A DNA stretch of 6,022 nt from an uncultured Lachnospiraceae bacterium (GCA_947176785.1 CAMWSA010000245.1:1-6022), one strand, 5' to 3'. Counted from the first letter of the stretch, positions 1-5,723 are shown. The notes: generated by a model from the sequence alone, not told the origin. Program-made: numbers and translations.

Positions 1-92
1 CGGCTGGCAAATATGCTTTAGAGGAAATCGTTAATATTTCAGGACTTTCTCTTGATGAAGTCAAACAACTGAAAGCGGATAGAAGCGCATAG
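1..92 (+). CDS. C-terminal fragment of a conserved protein, possibly Rpn family nuclease/transposase
   Basis: The frame starting at base 3 is open from the window edge to a TAG at 90-92 and gives 29 residues containing ALEEIVNISGLSLDEVKQLK. The pattern EEIxxISGLSxDEVxxL resembles the short helical tail found at the C-terminus of Rpn (PD-(D/E)XK recombination-promoting nuclease / putative transposase) proteins in Firmicutes. That match is from memory of the family, and the catalytic core lies outside the window. The gene is followed within about 10 bases by a strong hairpin, so it ends its own transcription unit and is not co-transcribed with the downstream two-component genes. Other helix-turn-helix tails could look similar, so the coding call is firmer than the family name. 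Confidence 0.5.
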   Translation, partial: AGKYALEEIVNISGLSLDEVKQLKADRSA

Positions 93-102
93 GCAGAGTT
101 AT

Positions 103-145
103 AGAGCCGGGAATCTAAAAAACAGGTTCCTGGCTCTGTATTTTT
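103..145 (+). terminator. Rho-independent terminator
   Basis: Arms AGAGCCGGGAA (103-113) and TTCCTGGCTCT (127-137) form an 11-bp stem with a single G-T wobble, a 13-base A-rich loop, and a TATTTTT tract at 139-145. It lies directly after the stop of the partial gene at the left edge and separates it from the regulator region. Confidence 0.85.
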
Positions 146-176
146 GCTCTGAAATGTAAATTTTCTGTGAATTTAA

Positions 177-352
177 TTAAAAAGTCCTTTACAAAACGTC
201 ACTGGCAAAACCGCAAAAAGCATCCTGATTTCCTGCGGCGCGCGGCTGGCGGTATTCGATATTGCAGAGCTGCGGGATATGCCATACTTACTTGTGAAGA
301 GTTGGCTGCCCAAAAGACTTTTCCGCAGGAATTGGAAACAAACACTTATCAT
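177..352 (+). pseudogene. Scrambled N-terminal receiver remnant of the LytTR response regulator
   Basis: Pieces of an AgrA-type receiver domain are visible in alternating frames. One frame reads AVFDIAELRDMPYL (249-290). The next shifts to a second frame reading TCEELAAQ..ELETNT (about 291-350). It then returns to the first frame for LIIFITAALEY. The joined product would resemble the usual FDIAxLDIxMPYLxGEELAxxL...LIIFITA order of AgrA/LytTR regulators. At least two compensating indels are needed, near 288-293 and 345-352. The phospho-acceptor Asp motif after FDIA is disrupted, and no acidic N-terminal start of a receiver is recognisable upstream. No frame has a start codon with a convincing ribosome binding site for a full-length product. 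I infer gene decay, with a sequencing error as the alternative. Confidence 0.65.
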
Positions 353-845
353 ATTTATTACAGCGGCTCTGGAATATGTCTTTCAGGCGTTTGACGTAGG
401 GGCGTTTCATTATCTGGTCAAGCCTTTATCAGATGATATATTCGATGAGGTCTTTGAAAATGCGCTGTTGGAAATTGGACGCAGGAATAAGGGCAGAAAT
501 GGGGATGATGGAGATTACATGATGATACAGGCAGGGGGAGTCCATACAAAAATACTGTTTAAGGATATTATCTATGCGGAAGTGTTCAATCGTAAGGTTA
601 TCATTCATACTATAAACGGCAATACAGAATATTATGGGAAACTGTCTGATTTGGCGAAAAAAGTTGGAGAGGATTTTTTCAGACCGCACAGGTCGTATTT
701 GATTCATTTTAAGTATGTGCTGAGGTATGATGCTGTGTCTGCTGTTATGGAAAACGGGACAGCGTTGATTGCAAAGCAGAATTATCCGAAATTTGTGAAG
801 CAGTATCTGAAATATAACCAGAGGAAAGGAAGGGAGATTAGGTGA
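279..845 (+). CDS. LytTR-family DNA-binding response regulator, receiver domain truncated
   Basis: This is a 188-residue open frame. Residues 22-69 are the tail of a CheY-like receiver: FITAALEYVFQAFDVGAFHYL with the conserved FIT Thr and the VKP Lys at about 48. Residues 82-180 form a complete LytTR DNA-binding domain, with the typical DIIYAEVFNRKVIIH strand pair, the Y.GKL.DL helix, FFRPHRSYLIHFKYV, and a final basic helix. Intact AgrA-type regulators are about 230-250 residues, so roughly 50 N-terminal residues, including the phosphorylation site, are missing or out of frame upstream. The ATG at 279 has no good Shine-Dalgarno sequence, so translation may be poor. The stop overlaps the GTG of the kinase gene (GTGA), which suggests translational coupling. 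Known LytTR regulators bind paired 9-bp direct repeats upstream of target promoters. This one could at most act without phosphorylation, or it may be dead. Confidence 0.7.
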   Translation: MPYLLVKSWLPKRLFRRNWKQTLIIFITAALEYVFQAFDVGAFHYLVKPLSDDIFDEVFENALLEIGRRNKGRNGDDGDYMMIQAGGVHTKILFKDIIYAEVFNRKVIIHTINGNTEYYGKLSDLAKKVGEDFFRPHRSYLIHFKYVLRYDAVSAVMENGTALIAKQNYPKFVKQYLKYNQRKGREIR

Positions 846-2185
846 GTCTGGTAGAATTATGTTGGAATATTACGTCTTATGTATCAATTATTGTGCAGCT
901 TGGTGTTGCGGGCATATGCTTTGGAATATTTGTATCGCCTTATATGCTGGGCAGAAGCAAAGCGATTAAGGCAGGTACAGTGTATGGTGTGGTGATGATG
1001 GTCTTATATATCATGCCGCCCCAGATAGACAATATCCTTGCATATTTCATTGGTACATTAGCGGCATTTGCCGTGATGTGCGTAGAGGACAGGCGCAATA
1101 TCAACCAAAAGATATTCTTGTCTGTTAATTTTTTTTCACTGCGTTGGCTGTCCGCTTCTATAGCAGGAATTATAGACCATTTTTTTGATATTGTTCTTTT
1201 AAACTCGCAGATAGCAGCGAGGTTATGGTTGCATTACGGATTGTATGTAGCAGTAAGAATTCTGGGCATACTGTTTAGTTTTCTGCTTCTGCTGTTATCT
1301 ATCCAGGCAGTCAACAGGGCGTATGAAAGCAAGGACAGATATATGGAAAGAAGGGAACTTGTGATGCTGACTGTGCCGTCCTTGTCAGGGATAGCCGGTT
1401 ATGCAATATTCCATTTTTACCAGATTAAATCCGAAATGACGGGATTTTATGATGTACTTTGTTTTTTATACTATCTGATATCCGTAATGGCAATCCTTGT
1501 GACAATTATTATCTTCCAGCATTGGAAAACTTCACAGGAAGAACAGTCCGAACATGAACTTTTGGAAAGCCAGATAAACAATATAAAAACGCATATTGAG
1601 GGGATTGAAAAGCTGTATGGAGATATCCGTTCCCTGCGCCATGACATGGGAAACCATATCCAGATGATAGAACGTTTGACGGGAACGGAAAACACCGCCG
1701 AGGCTTCGGCATATCTTAAGAGACTGAAAATAGAATGGCAGGAACTTACACCCGAGATTAGGACAGGAAATCCGGTTACGGATATGATTCTTTTAGAAAA
1801 GAAGAAAGAGGCTCAGATGCGTGGAATCCGATTTGAAAGCGACTTCCGTTATCCAGAAAATACAAAACTGGATGCCTTTGATGTCAGCGTCATTTTGTAT
1901 AATGCTTTGAATAACTGCATGGAGTCGGTAAATGGGGAAAATCCGTATATCAGGATTCAGGCATTCCGCAAGAACAGTATTTTTATGCTGATTATCAGCA
2001 ACAGCTTTGAAGGGAAACTTCCCATCAATCCAACAGACGGATTTCCATACACGACAAAAAAAAGCGGCGGGCATGGAATCGGTTTAAAGAATATGCTCAG
2101 GGTGGCTAAGAAGTATATGGGGGATTTGTCATTTGAACAAAATAAGAATGAGGTTACGGTAGGGATTATGCTTCAGATTGCGTAA
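842..2185 (+). CDS. AgrC-like sensor histidine kinase with GHKL ATPase domain
   Basis: The 447-residue product is a membrane sensor kinase. About seven hydrophobic segments span residues 12-33, 43-58, 63-81, 91-118, 131-155, 173-191 and 203-225. A coiled-coil linker follows at about 230-262, then the phospho-acceptor box SLRHDMGNHIQMIERL with His267. The ATP-binding half has the N-box NALNNCMES (354-362) and the G-box SGGHGIGLKNM (408-418). This order and length match the AgrC/HATPase_c_5 class, which usually senses peptides and phosphorylates a LytTR regulator. The GTG start overlaps the regulator stop by two bases (GTGA), with GGAAGGGAG ending 5 bases upstream. All catalytic motifs are present, although its partner regulator is broken in the receiver. 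No AgrB/AgrD-like signal genes are seen in the window, so the ligand is unknown. Confidence 0.9.
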   Translation: MSLVELCWNITSYVSIIVQLGVAGICFGIFVSPYMLGRSKAIKAGTVYGVVMMVLYIMPPQIDNILAYFIGTLAAFAVMCVEDRRNINQKIFLSVNFFSLRWLSASIAGIIDHFFDIVLLNSQIAARLWLHYGLYVAVRILGILFSFLLLLLSIQAVNRAYESKDRYMERRELVMLTVPSLSGIAGYAIFHFYQIKSEMTGFYDVLCFLYYLISVMAILVTIIIFQHWKTSQEEQSEHELLESQINNIKTHIEGIEKLYGDIRSLRHDMGNHIQMIERLTGTENTAEASAYLKRLKIEWQELTPEIRTGNPVTDMILLEKKKEAQMRGIRFESDFRYPENTKLDAFDVSVILYNALNNCMESVNGENPYIRIQAFRKNSIFMLIISNSFEGKLPINPTDGFPYTTKKSGGHGIGLKNMLRVAKKYMGDLSFEQNKNEVTVGIMLQIA

Positions 2186-2189
2186 GGGG

Positions 2190-2219
2190 TTTACAACGGA
2201 ATGAGGGTGACTCACAACA
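2190..2219 (+). promoter_or_regulatory. Candidate LytTR operator (spaced direct repeat)
   Basis: TTTACAACG (2190-2198) and CTCACAACA (2211-2219) share ACAAC and are spaced 21 bases start to start, two helical turns. That is the geometry known for LytTR binding sites (9-bp repeats with about 12-bp spacer). The complementary strand reads CGTTGT and TGTTGT, containing the GTT core of the LytTR consensus, but the flanks match only partly. It lies just after the kinase stop and before the FlxA-like operon. Confidence 0.35.
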
Positions 2220-2245
2220 TGGTGCTTTATCCGTACAAATGATAT

Positions 2246-2290
2246 CCCGATAAAATTGATAGAGAGCAGGATTTTTTTATATGTGAAATG
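2246..2290 (+). promoter_or_regulatory. Possible promoter(s) of the FlxA-like operon
   Basis: Two weak options exist. CCCGATAA (2246-2253) matches the -10 of flagellar sigma-28/SigD promoters (GCCGATAA), but the expected TAAA -35 element is poor (TTATCCGT at 2227-2234). Alternatively TTGATA (2256-2261), a 16-base spacer and TATATG (2278-2283) form a mediocre sigma-A promoter. Enterobacterial flxA is known to be sigma-28 dependent, which is why the first option is recorded. Neither is proven. Confidence 0.25.
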
Positions 2291-2291
2291 G

Positions 2292-2312
2292 CTTTCAAAA
2301 TATTTTTGAAGG
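2292..2312 (+). promoter_or_regulatory. AU-rich hairpin touching the FlxA-like ribosome binding site
   Basis: CTTTCAAAA (2292-2300) pairs with TTTTGAAGG (2304-2312), with one wobble and a 3-base TAT loop. The 3' arm includes the first bases of the GAAGGAGG Shine-Dalgarno sequence. It could modulate translation of the operon, but the stem is AU-rich and the loop tight, so it may be weak. Confidence 0.3.
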
Positions 2313-2324
2313 AGGACAGGTACA

Positions 2325-3170
2325 ATGAAAATTAATGGTATCAGTGGATCAAACGCACAAATGGGGCAGATGGGAATGAATCAGGCAACAGACTCATACA
2401 GCCGGAATATCCAGAACCAGATTGCCAACGCACAGAAGCAGTTGCAGGAACTTTCTTCTAATGAGGAAATGACATTAGAAGAAAAGATGAAAAAACGGCA
2501 GGAGATACAGCAGCAGATTAGTGACCTGAATATGCAGTTAAGGCAGCATCAGATGGAACAGCGAAAAGAAAAACAGCAGGAGAGAGCTTCCTCGAAGGAC
2601 AATCTGCCCGGCGGGGTGAAAACAAAAGCAGGAGAAAAAGCCGCAGGACTGTCACAGGCGAGCATGACAGCAATGCTTTCTGCGGATACATCTATCAAGC
2701 AGGCAAGAGTGCAGGGTGGCGTGGCAACAAAACTGGAAGGCAGGGCGAATGTCCTGAAAGCAGAAGTCAAGCAGGGTGGAGGAAATGTGGAAGCCAAGAA
2801 AGAGGAAATTGCGGAACTGGAGCAGAAAGCGGAGAATGCAACAGTTTCACAAATGAATACGCTTGCAGAGGCAAATAAGGTTATGGAAGAAGCTGCCGTG
2901 GCAGAGCGCAATGAAAATAAGACTTCTGGTACAAAAGAGGAAAAAACATATCGGGCAGAAAATACAACCGAAAAGGCAGAGGAAAGTAGTACAAACGGAG
3001 AAAATGCACAGGATAGTGTATCTGGCATCGGATTACAGACAGGAAATGCGGAGGATGTACAGCAGGATGACAGCACACGGACGGAAAACATACAACCTGT
3101 TGAAACAGTCGTTCCAGAAGCTGCAACAGCACAGGCGGCAGTTTATACCCATGTTGATGTCCGCTTATAA
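2325..3170 (+). CDS. FlxA-like family coiled-coil protein
   Basis: This is a 281-residue hydrophilic protein with no signal peptide, membrane segment or cysteine. The N-terminus is MKINGISGSN followed by a Met/Gln-rich stretch. Residues 27-88 form a strong coiled coil (NIQNQIANAQKQLQEL ... EEKMKKRQEIQQQISDLNMQL), which is the hallmark of FlxA-like proteins in Clostridia. A second helical region lies at about 135-200. From about 200 to 265 it is Glu/Thr/Asn-rich and probably disordered. It ends YTHVDVRL. The start has AAGGAGG at 2309-2315, nine bases before ATG. It heads an operon, with the next ATG 14 bases after its stop. In E. coli FlxA is flagellum-regulon associated, but the molecular role of the family is not established, so no function is assigned. 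The family name is fairly sure. Confidence 0.75.
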   Translation: MKINGISGSNAQMGQMGMNQATDSYSRNIQNQIANAQKQLQELSSNEEMTLEEKMKKRQEIQQQISDLNMQLRQHQMEQRKEKQQERASSKDNLPGGVKTKAGEKAAGLSQASMTAMLSADTSIKQARVQGGVATKLEGRANVLKAEVKQGGGNVEAKKEEIAELEQKAENATVSQMNTLAEANKVMEEAAVAERNENKTSGTKEEKTYRAENTTEKAEESSTNGENAQDSVSGIGLQTGNAEDVQQDDSTRTENIQPVETVVPEAATAQAAVYTHVDVRL

Positions 3171-3184
3171 GGGAGGAAAAGCGT

Positions 3185-4084
3185 ATGTCAGAAATTAACA
3201 GTTTTAGCGACTATGCAAGCAGATATAACACCAATATGGATTTTTCAACGTTGTTTGGCGGCGCTCCCTATATAGACAGCGGCATGGGCGGAGTCAACGT
3301 ATCTGATTATGCAATGATTAAAAATGGCAGTTATAGAAAGTTGATGAAAGCGTACTATGCAAAGCAGGATGCGGATAAGCTGTCGCAGACAGGGGATTCC
3401 TCCAAAACGCTAACGTTAATGCGTTCCAGTGCGGATTCATTGAAAAAGTCTGCGGAGGCGTTAGGCAATACCTCACTTTATGAAAAAAAGAAATTCAAGA
3501 AAAAAGATGAGGAAACAGGGGAAGAAACCGAGGTCGAGGATTATGACTGGGATGCTATCGCAAAGGCGGTCAAATCATTTGTTGACGATTATAATACCGT
3601 GGTGGAGCAGGCGGGAAATTCAGAAACGAAGAATGTGCTGCGCAACGCAGCATGGATGACCAGCATAACGGAAAAGGCAGGCAATCTGCTCTCAAAAGCA
3701 GGCATCACTGTCGGCAAAGGCAATAAGCTGGAGTTTGACGAGGATGCCCTGAAGAAAAAGACAGCTTTAGGGAAAAGCGGAATTGAGTTTGATAATATCT
3801 CTACTTTAAAATCCCTGTTTATCGGATATAGTTCCTTTGGCAGCCGGATTTCGCAGAAGGCATCCGCTATTTCCAGTGCGGCGGCGAGGACAAAAGGCGT
3901 TGATAAGACTTATAACAAGAACGGTGCTTATACCGACACAATCTCGAAGCTGTTCCAAAGTACAATTGATGAGAGAGTGGGCAGTAAAGACAAGGATAAG
4001 GTAACGGATAAATCCTATTGGGAACAGAAATTGAAAGAAGAAAAAGCAAAGGATAAAACCGGGAACAAAGACAAGGCTGATTGA
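3185..4084 (+). CDS. FliD-like (filament cap-like) protein of unknown role
   Basis: This is a 299-residue soluble, Lys/Ser-rich protein without signal peptide or cysteines. Residues 39-62 carry the motif DYAMIKNGSYRKLMKAYYAK. Residues 102-119 form a highly charged Lys/Glu insert. Residues 121-191 resemble the C-terminal domain of flagellar cap protein FliD: AVKSFVDDYNTVVE, then LRNAAWMTSITEKAGNLL, then AGITVGKGNKLEFDEDALKK, matching the FliD order of F(V/I)xxYN, LG-I-xxxGxLxxD, L. A helix FGSRISQKASAISSAA (218-233) fits axial flagellar proteins. True FliD is usually over 450 residues and has a conserved N-terminal export/D0 region, which is absent here, so this is not a normal cap. GGGAGG at 3171-3176 lies 8 bases before ATG and 14 bases separate it from the FlxA-like gene, so it is the operon partner. 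The C-terminal 40 residues are lysine-rich and probably disordered. Confidence 0.65.
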   Translation: MSEINSFSDYASRYNTNMDFSTLFGGAPYIDSGMGGVNVSDYAMIKNGSYRKLMKAYYAKQDADKLSQTGDSSKTLTLMRSSADSLKKSAEALGNTSLYEKKKFKKKDEETGEETEVEDYDWDAIAKAVKSFVDDYNTVVEQAGNSETKNVLRNAAWMTSITEKAGNLLSKAGITVGKGNKLEFDEDALKKKTALGKSGIEFDNISTLKSLFIGYSSFGSRISQKASAISSAAARTKGVDKTYNKNGAYTDTISKLFQSTIDERVGSKDKDKVTDKSYWEQKLKEEKAKDKTGNKDKAD

Positions 4085-4101
4085 CTTCCACAGTGTGAAA
4101 C

Positions 4102-4140
4102 GGGAACTGAAAAAGTATATTTTTCAGTTCCCCTATGTTT
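4102..4140 (+). terminator. Terminator hairpin of the FlxA/FliD-like operon
   Basis: GGGAACTGAAAAA (4102-4114) and TTTTTCAGTTCCC (4120-4132) form a perfect 13-bp stem with a GTATA loop, 17 bases after the FliD-like stop. The trailing run CTATGTTTATT is only moderately T-rich. The A-arm/T-arm symmetry could let it work on both strands. Confidence 0.75.
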
Positions 4141-4160
4141 ATTAGTACACCGTGCAATAA

Positions 4161-4172
4161 ATAACCGGTTAT
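4161..4172. repeat. 12-bp perfect palindrome, possible operator
   Basis: ATAACCGGTTAT is perfectly self-complementary and lies in the 266-base gap between the FliD-like operon and the next gene. A dimeric regulator could bind here. There is no clear promoter around it and no second copy in the window, so the role is open. Confidence 0.3.
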
Positions 4173-4200
4173 ATTGTGTCGGATAAATTCTTGAGGGTAC

Positions 4201-4278
4201 ATGACAAAAACAGGAGGTGTACTGGGTGGCATTGAGGATTTCAGCAGTGCAAAGCCTTTATTAGATCAGGTGTGGTAA
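4201..4278 (+). pseudogene. Possible gene remnant or 25-residue small ORF
   Basis: One frame reads MTKTGGVLGGIEDFSSAKPL and ends LDQVW before a TAA, 25 residues in all. The ATG has no good ribosome site. A perfect AGGAGGTG (4212-4219) lies inside it, 8 bases before a GTG (4226) that opens a different frame of only 12 residues, ending at 4264. A strong Shine-Dalgarno next to protein-like sequence in the wrong frame fits an eroded gene start. It may instead be a genuine small peptide or chance. I do not recognise the sequence. Confidence 0.25.
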
Positions 4279-4350
4279 AGTATAAGAGGATAGATGTTTT
4301 AATAGCGGACTTATATGCTGTAAGAAAAATGAAATCAGGAGGTTGATGTT

Positions 4351-5184
4351 ATGGCGATGGAGATTACAAGTAATTACAATGCATACGAAAGTACATATGC
4401 GGCACAGAAACAGGAGACAGCGAAGAAACAGGCTGCGTCAGGAAAGGAAACATTAGAAACGGTGGTCGCACAGAAAAAATTCACTGTAGGAAATGGCAAG
4501 GCAAAAAGTACTACAGACTATGCGAAGAAATTGGAAAAACTTGTTCCAAGCGTAGATTTTAAGGTCGGAAATGTCTGCTCATCAGCCAATAGCGGCAAGT
4601 CATTGACCGTTAATCCAACACTTTTGGAAAAAATGCAGAATGATCCCGAAAAAGAGAAGGAAATGAAAGACATGATAAAAAGCGTTGAGTCTATGTCTAA
4701 ATTGGCAGAAAGCATGGCGAAAGCCAGTGGCTGGACTATAGTGTATCAGCACAGTTATATTGATGAGAACGGAAAATATTATTGCAGAATGCAAGGCAGA
4801 AACGATGGTATGTTAAAATTGAGCGATAAGCTCCGGGAAGAAAGGAGGAAAAATTCGGAAAAGCTGATTGAAAAGTCAAAAGAAAAAGCGACAGAAAAAC
4901 GGGAAGCATTAGTGGAAAATAAAGCTGAAACAGAGGATAAGAAAACAGATGGAGAGCAGGAAAAAGCAGGCATTATCATCGTCAAGGAGAATACGCCGCT
5001 GGAAAAAGTGGAACAGATGCTTTTAGAGAAATTAGAGAATTCCGAAAACGGAGAAATTTATCTTGATAATGATGATATGCAGAAAGCTATTGAAGTAGCA
5101 AAGGATCAGGAAGAAGAACAAACAGGTAAAAGGCAAAGCAATCATGCAAATACAGTTGGCACAAATCTGGATTTGCAGATATAA
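4351..5184 (+). CDS. Charged cytosolic-type protein, probably DUF6033 family
   Basis: This 277-residue protein has no signal peptide or membrane segment. The N-terminus MAMEITSNYNAY is followed by a Gln/Lys/Thr-rich stretch. Residues 55-125 form a conserved-looking core: YAKKLEKLVPSVDFKVGNV, SLTVNPTLLEKMQNDPEKEKEM, then a helix to SMAKASGWTIVY. HSYIDENGKYYCRMQG follows with the only second cysteine. Residues 155-205 are a long Lys/Glu helix. Residues 208-250 form a small folded tail (GIIIVKENTPLEKVEQMLLE, then GEIYLDNDDMQKAIEVA). It ends GTNLDLQI. The PxVxFxVG / LTVxPxLLEKMxNDPE pattern is what I recall for DUF6033 proteins of Lachnospiraceae, whose function is unknown. AGGAGG at 4337-4342 lies 8 bases before the ATG, which is preferred over the second ATG at 4357. 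It is separated from the upstream operon by a terminator, so it is probably its own unit. Confidence 0.7.
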   Translation: MAMEITSNYNAYESTYAAQKQETAKKQAASGKETLETVVAQKKFTVGNGKAKSTTDYAKKLEKLVPSVDFKVGNVCSSANSGKSLTVNPTLLEKMQNDPEKEKEMKDMIKSVESMSKLAESMAKASGWTIVYQHSYIDENGKYYCRMQGRNDGMLKLSDKLREERRKNSEKLIEKSKEKATEKREALVENKAETEDKKTDGEQEKAGIIIVKENTPLEKVEQMLLEKLENSENGEIYLDNDDMQKAIEVAKDQEEEQTGKRQSNHANTVGTNLDLQI

Positions 5185-5250
5185 GAGAGGGCATGGTTAT
5201 GGACTTAAAGGCATAACAGGAAAGGAATTTCAAATTTTAAGGTCATAGAA

Positions 5251-5292
5251 AAAAATATATATTTTTGAAGGCGTACTGCGTTTTGTTATAAT
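5251..5292 (+). promoter_or_regulatory. Sigma-A-like promoter with AT-rich upstream element
   Basis: TTGAAG (5265-5270) and a perfect TATAAT (5287-5292) are separated by 16 bases. Immediately upstream is a 16-bp A/T palindrome AAAAATATATATTTTT (5251-5266) that could serve as an UP element. It would start transcription near 5299 into the 5339-5653 remnant region. The 239-base stretch 5185-5423 otherwise holds no recognisable complete gene. Confidence 0.6.
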
Positions 5293-5338
5293 GGTGAAAT
5301 TGCAATACACCTTATCATATGCTTGATGGCTCATTTAG

Positions 5339-5464
5339 CGGGAACATGGAAACTATGAGGCAGTTGAAAAACTGTTTAAAAAGATATATCTATACTATGG
5401 CGTCATCATCGAAGATATAAAAAATGAGCGGAATGGATATTACAGGAATTGTAAATGTGTATGA
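5339..5464 (+). other. Unexplained 41-codon open frame without start codon
   Basis: Between an in-frame TAG (5336-5338) and a TGA (5462-5464) one frame reads REHGNYEAVEKLFKKIYLYY, then GVIIEDIKNERNGYYRNCKCV. The composition is strongly protein-like, with amphipathic helix periodicity, yet there is no start codon in this frame. An ATG at 5326 in another frame reads MAHLAGTWK before stopping at 5358. A single indel near 5345 would join the two behind the 5265-5292 promoter. It overlaps the start of the next small gene in a different frame. It may be a decayed gene or a chance opening. I do not recognise it. Confidence 0.25.
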
Positions 5465-5653
5465 CGGGAATGGTGACGAGATACCGACCTATACTGCGGG
5501 CGGGGGCTGGCATGAGAAGGAATCAAAAGCGGAAAGAAAGTACATGGGGCTTTGTAGGCAGCTTACTATGATGCGTTCCGGGCGACAAGGCAGGAGATCA
5601 ATGCTGACGTTGCTGGTATGGAAGTACAGGGTAGATTTGACGCGAGGGCATGA
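5424..5653 (+). pseudogene. Frameshifted small gene starting MDITG, family unknown
   Basis: The first frame reads MSGMDITGIVNVYDGNGDE, then a GGGWHEKESKAERKYMGL segment up to about 5553. The natural continuation lies in another frame, which reads AAYYDAFRATRQEINADVAG and then MEVQGRFDARA to a TGA at 5651-5653. The original frame runs on with implausible residues to a TAA ending at 5666. An indel between about 5546 and 5558 restores a product of about 75 residues. The start could be ATG 5424 or ATG 5433 (MDITG). Neither has a strong Shine-Dalgarno. The N-terminus resembles MEITS of the 4351 protein and MKING of the FlxA-like protein, and the reconstructed C-terminus also matches theirs. The promoter at 5265-5292 and hairpin at 5681-5723 bracket it as a former single unit. 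Confidence 0.55.
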
Positions 5654-5680
5654 GAAGAATACATAAAGCACAAACGATAA

Positions 5681-5723
5681 AAGGGAATCAAGCGGACGAT
5701 AGGTAACCTTGCTTGATTCCCTT
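5681..5723 (+). terminator. Strong hairpin, probable terminator
   Basis: AAGGGAATCAAGC (5681-5693) and GCTTGATTCCCTT (5711-5723) form a perfect 13-bp stem with a 17-base loop that itself contains the near-palindrome AGGTAACCT. The following run is only TTGTT, so termination may be weak. It separates the frameshifted gene from the zinc-ribbon gene. Confidence 0.6.

Noticed and set aside
167..394. 75-residue protein starting at ATG 167
   Set aside because: The first half is not protein-like and there is no ribosome site. Its middle (EELAAQ...ELETNT) is better read as a frameshifted fragment of the receiver domain.
2226..2254. TTTATC/GATAAA hairpin as a terminator for the kinase gene
   Set aside because: It has only six A/T-rich pairs, a long loop and no T tract, so read-through from the two-component genes into the FlxA-like operon remains possible.
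2549..3091. Long minus-strand open frame of 180 codons
   Set aside because: It is antisense to the FlxA-like gene. Its Ser/Phe/Cys-rich translation is a typical shadow of Glu/Lys-rich coding sequence, and no ribosome site is seen.
2863..3198. Plus-strand frame of 111 codons inside the FlxA-like gene
   Set aside because: It is a +2 shadow of the FlxA-like coding sequence, with Arg/Gln-rich composition and no Shine-Dalgarno at its ATG.
4158..4186. TAAA ... CGGATAA as a second sigma-28 promoter upstream of the 4351 gene
   Set aside because: The spacing is about two bases too long and the -10 has a mismatch in the CCGATA core. It is also 165 bases from the gene.
5193..5216. Seven-residue ORF (MVMDLKA) after the DUF6033-like gene
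   Set aside because: It is too short to support, and the preceding GAGAGGG is a weak ribosome site at poor spacing.
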